From: Ascidia mentula
Taxonomy: Eukaryota > Chordata > Ascidiacea > Phlebobranchia > Ascidiidae
Direction of reading: 5' to 3'
DNA: 64,000 nucleotides
Assembly: GCA_947561715.1 (NCBI GenBank)
Contig: OX387197.1
Location: forward strand, 13,699,001 to 13,763,000
A program made the position numbers and the translations under genes. Of this stretch, positions 23,310-32,843 are shown in pieces (the first letter of the stretch is position 1; every line of letters begins with the position of its first letter). Below the pieces are notes generated by a model. It searched no databases. It was not told the origin of the DNA and was given only the letters and a program-made list of their open reading frames with translations.

Positions 23310-26300
23310 CTATTCGCGGCGACAATCAAACATAGTTTTGCAATCGGTCGTTTCCACTATGAGAACCACGACATTGACCTGGATGTCTCTCTTCTTCTGG
23401 AACCACTTCTGTCGGGAGATGATATTTGGTAAATATTCTCGTACCCAGCGAATCCAGAATTGGTTCGCCAAGTATTTAACCTGCGTCCAACGGCGCCGCA
23501 CGTAGCAGTCGTTTTTATCGAACAAACCGGGAGGTAGGCTCGCATTCGATCTCATTAGCAATAGATGGTTGGGTGTGATAGGTTCGTTATCTCGAGGGTT
23601 AAACGTCACCGGAACAAGAGGACGTGAATTAATCATGGACTCAACCTCGACGAATAGCGTAGCTAATGTCTCGTCAGAGACAACTTGCTGAGTTATCGAA
23701 GACGTCAGGATTCGCCGGATGGACCGTACCATTCTTTCCCAAGCACCATGACTGGCGGTCGGAGGATTGAACAACCAACGAACGTTTCTCTGCTTCCGGT
23801 ACTCATCGATCTGTAAACAGTTTCACGACTGCAACGATTCCCTCAAAATCCGTTCCGCACCAACGAAATTTGTTCCGTTGTCGGAGTAAATGTGGACTGG
23901 AATTTCACGACGACCAACAAATCGACGAAGCGCGTCGATAAACAAGTTAGCCGAAAGGCTGTGAGTGACTTCAATATGAACAGCCCGTACTGTTGGACAG
24001 GTAAACACTGCTCCATACCGTTTGGCGATGCTTCGCCGCTGCTTAACCGGTGAGGGGCCAAAGTAGCCAACGCCAACATGTGCAAACGGCGGCTCGTCGG
24101 GATGCAGCCTTGCCGAAGGAAGATCGGCCATTATCTGCACACCAACGGAAGCATTTTGTCGTTTGCAGAACAAGCAATTTCCGATCACTCGGCGCACGGC
24201 AACTCCACCATTGATTATCCAAAACCTCTGGCGCAACGACGACCAGGTGTGTCCCATTCCAGAATGTCCGACAAAGCGGTGATGTCTGGCAATAATTAAA
24301 TCAGTAAAATGCGATGAATGCGGCAGGTATTATCGGATGCTTGGCATCGTTCATTCCAGTGAACACCAAGCACTCTTTACGTGACCTCATCGCCGAACAT
24401 TCTGTTCCGCACGACCTTTGACCTTTCCTCTTCGGGAATTTTAGACAGAATCGTCAGGTTGTTGCTGCGCCATTTAGTTAAATGAAACCCTCCGTGAGAA
24501 AGTAGATCTGAAAGCTGCTTCGTCAATTGAATCCTTCCGCTGTTGACGCAACTGCGGTTAAATAGTCATCCACGTAAAAATTTCTTCTTACCACCGAGGA
24601 TGCATGTGTATCGAAGCTGTGGCCAAAATCAATAGCCGTTTGCTTCAAGCAAAAACTCGCGCAACTTGGGGATGAAGTCCCCCCAAACAGATGCACAGTC
24701 ATTTGGTGTTCCGTGGGTTCCCTGGCTCAATTACCATCAGGCCACCACAAAAATCTCAAAGCATTTCTATCGGACACCAATGCGAACCTTTCTCTGCGAA
24801 ATCTAGTTAAAACACCCACTAAATTATTTACAAGATCCGGGCCCTGCATTAGTACATCATAAACCCCCTTATATTTTGCAGCACAATCAAAAACCACACG
24901 AACCTTGTCTGGTTTACGGGGATGAAGAAGAAGGTGATGTGGTAAGTACCAACAAACACAATCACGTGAATGAACTTCGTCTTTGGGTACTTCTCTTGTA
25001 TACCCATTGTCAATATAGGATTGCATAGTAGCCACGTACTTTTCCTTGAGTCGGCCATCTCTCCCCAAACGTCTCTTCAGGTATTCCAATCATCTTCCAG
25101 CCATGGGCCTGTTATCTGTCAAACAGACAGAGCTCTCTCTCTGTAACGGCAGCTCGTAGTGACCTTCCACGCTCTTAACGTTTCTTTGCATAATCTTGTA
25201 CGCCTTCCTATCTTTACGGGACGCGGGAAAATCCAACACAATAGTTTGGTTTCCGAAATCCGTCTCCCACAGGCTAGATATCCGCTTCTGTAAACAACTA
25301 TCACGTGATTTAATAAAGTTCACCGGACATTTCGTTGAAGCAGACGGAAACAGTGTCCATCCAAAGGGTGTTTTGACTGCGAACGGTTTTCCCTTTGGAT
25401 CTCGACGCATTTCCTGGATAAACAGCGCGTCTGGATTATCCAAACCAATTAAAAGTGTTACGGTACCTACCTCGATCGATGGAAAATGTATGTTGCGTAA
25501 ATGTGGCATGCCAAACAGATCTTTGGGAGTAAAAACAGGATTGGGTCGTACTGGAAGCTCATCAACGGATATTATCTTCTGGAGAACTATCTCCTCTCCA
25601 CCATAGGCGCCAAGTTTTCATAACAGCCGGGGTGCGGTCCCATTGTGACGTCATAATGTTAATCGTATTTGGGGGTTCTAAATTTCATGGAAAATTCCTC
25701 TATTTTTCGCTATTATAGTACGGCAAATTGGGGGTCGAGCTCAACAAATTACGAACGTCCGTGTTTACGCTAATGGAAACAGACACAAACATGAACGGTG
25801 GTTTGCGAAATTGCATTACATTATGGAAAACTCAAATGCGAGATTTTGCGGCGATGCATGTGCCGTACGTTTCTTTTACTTTGGACGAAAAGGCTTGCAT
25901 AAATATGGTGCTAAAATGGATTAATTGTGCGTTAATGTGGTCAAGAAAACATATAAAAAATTACATGATGTAGCCCGGTAAGCCTCCGCACATTTGCGCA
26001 ATGTAAACACGAAAATATTTTTATTTTTTATTCCGCAGCGCAAAAAATGGTTTACACTGAAAAAAAAACGCATGCTGTTGCAACTACGAGACCACTTTTG
26101 TCCCAGTCTCTTAAAGTTAGGCAAATAAAAATGGCACTAAGCACTGATACACGTGGCCAGAACAATCCTCGCCACTGGAAGGGGTTGTCACTGAGCAGGT
26201 GGCAACCTTCTCTGGTAGTGTCGACGTTGGAGTCTCCGGCTTCACATTGGGGACGCACTTGTGCAACAGGGTATGATGGTAGTGACTTGAACAGCTTGCA

Positions 26301-27395
26301 TCTTCGAACGCGATGTCCCGGAGCAAGACATCTGAAACACAATTTTTTTCGGCTTTTTCGGCTTTGCCAAGTTATGTCATTTTCCGCAGAAGTGACAGGA
26401 ATGAGAAGGCGATGACCTTTCCATAGGACGCTGCTGAACTTCTATTGGGTTAACAGCGTACGCAGCTGCTTTAGTCTTTCTTAGAGGCTGAACGAACTCC
26501 ACTTTTCCAGCAGGTCTGCAAATTGCATCAGTCTTTCGGGTTAATCACCCTTTAAACGAGGACTCTTCTTGAGATGCTGCTCACAAGCATTCGCAATAAT
26601 GTGGGGCTGTCCGTACTCCTGAAAAAGCTTTTGACGGGCCTGACGGTAACCCTCACAGGTCTTTTCGTTAAGTGATCAATTTTAAATCGCACTTTATCAT
26701 CAAAATGTTGCAGTAGATAAACCAAACGCAACTCTTCTCAATGAACCTTAGTAGCAACATGTGATTCGAAATTACGAATGAACGTCCAATATTCCATAGG
26801 ATTACTAATGAAGGTCATTATTTTCGGACGAGGCAAAAAACGTTCGTCCATGCTGCAACGCGCTTCATATACACAGGCGGGAATTTCCGTACATTTTAAG
26901 TGCGTTTTTAAACGTTGCGCTTCACTAACATCAGGGTCGTTTCTCAATTTTCTTTCCCTATTCTGCATCTTCGTCGTTCTTCTTCTTCTTTCTGCCTTTT
27001 TTCGTCTGGCGAAGCTTTGCGCGAGCTGTCTCCGCCTTAATTCGAGCCTTGGTTCTCTTCACGCTCGAACTCTTACTCGCCGATGAAGGACAACTTGAAG
27101 CACTACTTCCTGAGGATTTGTTTGAAGTCATGGCGAAAAGAAAAGGTGAAGCAGACCGAGTTTTGTCTGTCCAATCACCAGCAGTCAGTCGTCTATTTAA
27201 ATCGCGTGAAGACTCATCAATGTCATCCCCGTTCAAATTATCCGCAAGAAGCTTGTATCTTATGTTTGTAACTTGTACAGAGCTTAGGACTGCAGACAAG
27301 TTTTCTGGGGTAACCATTAAACGTTCTGGGAGGATATACGATTCCTGTAAAGAACACCGCAACGCTTGGAACTGTTCTTCCCTATTTTCTTCCAT
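23310..27395 (-). pseudogene. BEL-1 gag-pol remains
   Basis: In minus-strand order: gag N-terminus (27395-26958), gag core (26968-26738, EYWTFIRNFESH), zinc knuckle (about 26342-26280, CFRCLAPGHRVRRC), pre-RT region (about 25620-25090), RT start (25089-24727, VRVVFDCAAKYKG), RT catalytic YVDD at 24576-24565, and integrase (about 24300-23310) with its HHCC zinc region (GHSGMGHTW). Several internal deletions are evident: most of the RT palm, and everything from the connector through RNase H, are missing. The protease is replaced by unrelated sequence. In the integrase the first catalytic Asp is changed to Gly (HVGVGYFGP instead of the family's VDYFGP), while the later Asp (SDNGTNF) and Glu (GAWERM) remain. 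It is certainly inactive. Confidence 0.85.
25625..26045. other. Unrelated sequence in place of the BEL-1 protease
   Basis: Between the gag zinc knuckle and the pre-RT region, about 420 bp show no BEL similarity. The stretch holds an 81-codon plus-strand ORF (25728-25973, ending RKHIKNYMM) with no recognised motif. No terminal inverted repeats or target duplication are clear. It may be an insertion with eroded ends or filler DNA from a deletion repair. Confidence 0.4.
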
Positions 27396-27458
27396 AGTGA
27401 TTTGCTGCTACAATATAGTCCAACCTTCTTCAGTTGGAAACAGTTGAAAACTTCTTTA

Positions 27459-27537
27459 TGTAGACTCTGAACGCCCGGCCTGCGAGGGCCAAGTCTTACA
27501 AAGGGTAGCCTATACTTCATTGTAACACGCCGTTTCT
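27459..27537 (-). repeat. 5' LTR remnant of BEL-1
   Basis: About 79 bp match 22585-22665 of the 3' LTR with a few substitutions. The match stops abruptly at 27537, about 40 bp before the first recognisable base of the tandem array (27579). Confidence 0.75.
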
Positions 27538-27706
27538 CAGATTTTAATTTTTAAGTCATTAAGACCCATCAACGATCATTGGGAAACAAGCGGAACAGTC
27601 GTCAGGTGCATTAGGGCACAGGGCCTTGTAAACAGGATTTCTGCAATTTAATACACATGTAGGTCCTAAAGTTTTAACCACTGTTTGATACTTTACAAGT
27701 TGTTTC

Positions 27707-28191
27707 GACAAGTTGTTTCGTCTCCAAATCGAAAACTCGGCCGCTCCCCGATTACAACCAGTTACACATATGGCGTGAAGACCACGGCGTCTAAACACCT
27801 CAGTCCACGCAGTTTGATTGAAATCATCGACAGAGTCGGAAACGAGTCACTCAATGAGGCGGACGAAGATTACGTACCAGGCCAAGGTCCAACCGAAGAG
27901 GATTGGTTGGAATATTACAAGGCAGAAAAAGGTCTGCACTCCTCAAACAACAGAATCGTGGAATTGCCGGAAAATAAGTCGATGAGGAAAGGTAATGGAG
28001 ATGCGCAGAGTCGCACTGAAAGAAGTGTCAGTTTCAAGCTGCCTTCAGGACAAATTGTAAGCTCTTGCAAGTCTAATTCCCTTCAAGGCTATCATGTCCA
28101 GTTTGGCATTAACACGATGGGGAATGTGGTTGGGTCAAAACGCAAGAAGAGTTTTCTTCTAAAAACTTCTGCAAGGAAAAGCTTCTATTAG
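27707..28191 (+). pseudogene. Gene B, U1 copy, acceptor lost
   Basis: This is the 485-nt exon equivalent of the other B copies, still open to the final TAG. The splice acceptor present elsewhere (TTTACAG|GACAAG) is replaced: AG is lost and a 13-bp ACAAGTTGTTTCG block is duplicated just upstream. Several residues differ from the other copies (MRKGN for MLEGN or MSEGN, LLKTSARK for LPKPSARK). It is probably not expressed as the others would be. A downstream AATAAA survives at 28314. Confidence 0.6.
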
Positions 28192-28590
28192 AAATTCAAA
28201 ACGGGAAAATAGAAACTGAACGTTTCCGCTTTACCTTTCTAATAGTGCCAAGGCAGTAGCAGCTATATGTCGGTTCATTTGTTTGAAACAATTTCGCTCG
28301 ATTTTGCAATGTGAATAAATTAGTGTGTATTTTGCAAAGTCGTTTGAATCGATGCAGAATAACAGTCAATCTCCGCTGACCCATAAGGGCAATTGCGATA
28401 TCAATGCAGCATGATTTTGAAAATTATATGACTTATGCTGATGATTAGTTTTTCTCCAGACTGAAATCTCAAATCCGCAGTGTTAGAGCCAATCTGTTCT
28501 TATAATTGAGTGCACTTTTTTTAGTAGATCTTACACGTCGTATAGATAAATGCAATTACTGCCAAAAACATTCTGTTGTCAAAGATATTA

Positions 28591-28989
28591 CCGTATTTTA
28601 CGGACCATAAGGCGCAACTTAAATCCTTTTTTTTCCTCATAAATTGATCGTGCGCCTTATAAGCCGGTGCGCCTAATGTATGGATCAAGTAGTGCTTTAT
28701 TGCCTACACTCAAAACCATTACCGATACTATTATAAATATACCACCGTCTTACACAATAAACTACGGTAAAAGCAACTAGCCACTGTGATATTCATACTA
28801 TTGTGACTTGCTTACATTTATTACGTAACAAGTTTTTGTTTAATGAGCTTAATACGGTAACCCATACTCCTTAAAATACGTTGCGTTCTATAGCCCGGTG
28901 CGCCTTATGTATGAACAAAAAACTAATCAAAGCAATTTATTGACAGTGCGCCTTATAATCGGGTGCGCTTTATGGTCCGTAAAATACGG
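28591..28989. mobile_element. 399-bp MITE with TA target duplication, in U1
   Basis: The ends are CCGTATTTTACGGACCATAA and its inverted match TTTATGGTCCGTAAAATACGG, flanked by TA on both sides. The other units have the uninterrupted sequence GATATTACCTTACCG at this place, confirming the insertion. Inside, the motif TGCGCCTTAT or its complement recurs several times. TA duplication suggests a Tc1/mariner-type source. There is no coding capacity. Confidence 0.88.
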
Positions 28990-29637
28990 TACCTTTTCCG
29001 TTGTCTCAGTATTTCATTGTCACTGCGGCACACCATAAAACCACTTGAACACAAAATATGGCTGCATTTCATTGAGTTAAAACATTTTCAATCTAATTTC
29101 TTTTCAAAAATTCACCATTAAATCACAGAGTATGACTTTACGAACTATTCAAATCACAGTTGTGGGACTGTACTTGTGTCCAGCAGTAGGCTACTGCAGA
29201 CTCCAGGCTCTTATTGGCATGTGCAATCACGCGCAACTTTGTGCGTTTTTTTTCAACACGCGCTTTAAGAAACTATAACGGGTGCATCACCTTCTGCGTC
29301 AATTTGCCTTCTTTTATCAGCAGTTGGGATTACTGACTGATTTCATTTTTGAATCAATTAAATCCCCTGGATATTTCTTTTCATTTAATGATACTCTGCC
29401 ACAGTAAGGACTGTCGAGCTTTGCCATTTTTTCCATGTTTCTCTTGCTTACGCGCCACATGTTGGGATACCAAATAGAAAGTGGTCAAACCAAACAGCAA
29501 ACTTGATTACGAGATATAAACAAACACTTTGCCTGTGTGCACGCACAAAAATCATAAATGCAAACTGAGGGAAAGAAGAAACAAAGACAAGTCTATGACG
29601 TCACATTGCTCTCATTAATCCCATGGCAGCTGGCAGT

Positions 29638-30132
29638 CTAGTAAGCAATTTTTGCTACTTTTTTGTTGTTGATCGCTAAAGAAGTTTGAATTTTTACGTG
29701 GTATTTTATTACTGGAAATGGCCTTATTTTGCTTCTGTACAGGTTTCTGCCTGTCAGTAAAAAGGTGAGAGATTTGCATACCGATGTTTTAATTGCTGTG
29801 CTGGTAATATTATAGGGGACTTTTATTTGTATGACATATTGAGTTGATACGAAAATTGTTGGCCCCTTTAATTTCAAGTAGTTTCGTACTCGAATAAGTA
29901 TTGTCTTTTGCAGGGCTTGGAAAACCGTGCCGTTGCCTGTACTTGGAAAAGTAAGTCTCATATACTTAATGACTGTGGATTTTAACCCCGCACAGGCCTT
30001 CAAATTTCTGTGAATACATAATGTTGTGTTCGTTACAACTTCACAAAAAATCTCAATGTAGCAAGTCATGCTCATTCTTGAGTCGTTCATATTTGAGGTT
30101 GCATGCCACCGACAACCCTGCTTATTGGTCAT
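29638..30132 (-). CDS. ORF D, U1 copy, 164 codons, doubtful
   Basis: The minus-strand frame starts at TTCACAATG. It differs from the other D copies by several amino acid replacements and by a small indel that extends the C-terminus by about 13 residues. It lies just left of the BEL-2 insertion. No domain is recognised. The mostly replacement-type differences give no sign of selection on the protein. Confidence 0.25.
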   Translation of the reverse strand: MTNKQGCRWHATSNMNDSRMSMTCYIEIFCEVVTNTTLCIHRNLKACAGLKSTVIKYMRLTFPSTGNGTVFQALQKTILIRVRNYLKLKGPTIFVSTQYVIQIKVPYNITSTAIKTSVCKSLTFLLTGRNLYRSKIRPFPVIKYHVKIQTSLAINNKKVAKIAY

Positions 30133-30215
30133 TGTGAAACATCAGTTTCTGTTTTATTTTTTTTGATTCGAATTGTAACATCGAAAATCACTCATGCACA
30201 ACCCCTGCGTCACAC

Positions 30216-32271
30216 CATAGAATACTAAAACATGGAATGGAAACTCCGCTGAAAGTGCGCCGTCACGCATGAGTAACACTTTACGCGAAATGAAAAATGC
30301 ATTGGGTTAAATGCGATTTTGGTGTTTTTTAGGGGGCTTAAAAACCCATTAAATAGAACAAAATTTAAAACTTTTTTAAAGAAACAAGAAGTTTGGTCCC
30401 TCGTCTTTTGAAATATGCGGATGATTTTGAATAAATCGTGTCGCATCATTTTATACGGCGGTATGCTGTCTACTGCTTTTTAAGTCAAAATATGAACAAA
30501 TAATTGCGCGCTTTTGCTGTTCGCCAGCAATGGGAGGCCAAATCGAGTAATATTATCAACCACTATGCTTGTGATGTCAAATTAAATACTTTGCTTGTTA
30601 TGTTTTTTTTTAGGACAGTATCTTTGCACACAGTAATGCGGTTGTTTGGGAATATTTATTTTGCAAAAACATGTCATTTGACATAAATAGTTGACAAACG
30701 ATAGTATAACTGTTTTTTTCTGCGATTTCTGTTTCTTGATCAAGATGGAGATGAAGATATTAAGATGAACTAAATTATTAAAATCAGTTGGTATCAGGAA
30801 ACACCATGTTCATACTGCCGAGCGCAAATGTTGTCAGTAAAGTCCAACACAAAACAACATTTTTGTGCATAATATGGGTTTGAAAAAGTCAAGCCTTGAC
30901 AAACTATATGTTGATGCCTTGACAAACTGTATGTTGATTCCTTGAAAATACTCAAGGGCAGTTAGAATACTTCCAATATAAACCAACTATAATTTGTATA
31001 GAAGTGTTTGCATACGAGCAAATTCTGAAAACTTTCATCTTTTACTTCAACGTGACATGTTTCTTCAGAATATACTCAGAAGCATTTTAATACATATCCA
31101 TATCAAATCCTGTTGTGTTTTACTGGAAACTGATCTGCGAAGAAAAAAAATGACTTCTAAAAAAAAAACAAAAGGCAATTATGTTTAGTTAAACAAAATA
31201 TTACATATTTTTAACTGTGTCATGAGCATTCAATCAAGTGTTATGATAAGAGTAAAAAAATATACTTCTGTTATGTGTGCAATAGTTTGACAAAATAATT
31301 TCCATCAAATTCAAATTGTTTTCTTCTCAGGGATATTGGACTAATCAACACTTAAAGTCAAACTTTCAGACAAAAAAGCCAATATACAACCAAATATTTG
31401 CAATGAAATCAAATAGAAAACTCAGTGATATGTGGGAAAAATGTATAAAGTAGATTACTAGTACAATAAAAGCAAGTTCATTGCTATTCACAAAGAATAG
31501 GCTCATATGTGGCATGAATTGCTCAAAACCAATGGAATATAAAAAAAGACACAAGAATTCATTTGATTCTGTCAATATTTTTTAGATAATTACCAACATT
31601 TATTTATCATTTAATATATAATTTCATAAAAGATGAAAAAATGGCCAGATTTAAGTATGGTTAACCAGTTGAAGACAATTTTTGAAAAAAACAGCAAAAA
31701 TTGGCCCTATCTTATCTCGCTTACAATGACATTTTGGGCCAAAAACTACTTACTGTAGTACTGCACTATCTATCCAACATATGTCTTTACAAAAAGAGGA
31801 GTTATGAAACATGTTGATACATACCCAATAATGACTGCAAAAATGTGACCTCTGGGTCGGCCTGTTTTGTTCATATATTAGGTTTCTGAATCCCATGATT
31901 GCTTTTTTGGCAGATATGCAAATCTAAAACATTACGTCATCACTTGAATGACATAATACATGTCTTACGTCATCTTTGAGGTTAACGCGATGACGTATTA
32001 ACAATTTTTCAGTCAGTTAGGTGACTTGTGACACACGGTTAAAAAGTGTATTATAGCGCGTCATAATTAAAATCATCCACATATTTTAAAAGATTAAGGA
32101 TGGAACTACTTGAATTTCATTTAAATGAATTCCTGTGGTTACATTAACTTAGAGTTTTTCCCCGCCGAAAAACGCCAAAATCGCATTTAACCCAATGCAT
32201 TTTTCATTTTGCGTAAAGTGTTACTCATGCGTGACGAAAAGAGTTTCCATTCCATGTTTTAGTATTCTATG
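30216..32271. mobile_element. 2,056-bp terminal-inverted-repeat element of unknown superfamily, nested in the BEL-2 5' LTR
   Basis: The ends are CATAGAATACTAAAACATGG and its complement CCATGTTTTAGTATTCTATG. The inverted repeat extends over about 115 bp with one small indel (it includes GGGTTAAATGCGATTTTGG). It is flanked by 7-bp duplications GTCACAC (30209-30215 and 32272-32278), which are single in the intact 3' LTR. The interior is AT-rich with no ORF resembling a transposase, so it is non-autonomous. A 23-bp tandem duplication (CCTTGACAAACT...) lies at about 30896-30943. The long inverted repeat with a 7-bp duplication does not fit the commonest superfamilies. Confidence 0.9.
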
Positions 32272-32607
32272 GTCACACAGTAAACATATAATTCAATTTC
32301 CACACAATATCAATTTTGCCTTGTATGTGACATCATAATGCAAGAGAACTTTTTTCCTTCTGCCATGCTTCGTAAAACTGAGTTGTTAGGTACCACGTGT
32401 AGCGTGCTGAATTTAATGTCAAGTTTATTTTACTAAAGCTAGAGTTGCCTTGATTCTATTTGAATAAGGTTGAATAAGTTGCTGTAAGATATATTAATCG
32501 GATTGGTGTGTTGATGTTTCGTGTGATCTGGCCTAAAACTCCGGTAAGGGTAATTTTTATTACATTGCTTAACTGGAATCTTAGTGTACGTTTTCTTCAC
32601 AGAAAAC

Positions 32608-32709
32608 CGTGTTCGTGTTCTTGCTCGTATCCGTGTACGTGCTCGTGTTCGTGTTCTTGCACGTGTACCTGGTACGTGTTGTCAAGTGCCTGTGCCTGTG
32701 CCCGTGTGG
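32608..32709 (+). repeat. Degenerate hexamer repeat in the BEL-2 5' LTR
   Basis: About 100 bp of imperfect GTGTTC/GTGCCT-type 6-mers, starting CGTGTTCGTGTTCTTGCTCG. It produces Arg-Val or Cys-Ser repeat ORFs in several frames, which are not genes. This copy has one 6-bp unit more than the 3' LTR. Confidence 0.85.
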
Positions 32710-32843
32710 CAAATACACGCGTTTTTGGAAATTGACATTCCTTCTTGGTGTGACGACGGCGCGGTGCCAGACGCGCAAATTCTGCCGTTACATTAAAGTT
32801 TTCGGAGTCTTTCTGAAACAAAGTTTCCAAGAAGTTCTACTTT

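Larger units (their letters stand above)
22585..27537 (-). mobile_element. BEL/Pao LTR retrotransposon BEL-1, degenerate
   Basis: The element lies on the minus strand with a 3' LTR at 23205-22585, a purine-rich tract (GGGTGGGGGAA) just before it, broken gag-pol at 27395-23310, and about 80 bp of 5' LTR at 27537-27459. The two LTR ends share GTAGACTCTGAAC and GGCCTGCGAGGGCCAAGTCT, in the same order. The LTR has the usual TG...CA ends (TGTTACATC...GAGTCTACA). The 5' LTR is truncated where the tandem array begins, so no target duplication can be checked. Confidence 0.8.
30174..32792 (+). repeat. 5' LTR of BEL-2 (556 bp plus nested insertion)
   Basis: It begins TGTAACATCG, is interrupted after GCGTCACAC by the 2,056-bp element, and ends CTGCCGTTACA. 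The LTR without the insertion and one 7-bp target copy is 556 bp, against 549 bp for the 3' LTR; the 7-bp difference is fully explained by one T and one CTGTGC-type repeat unit. Confidence 0.93.
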
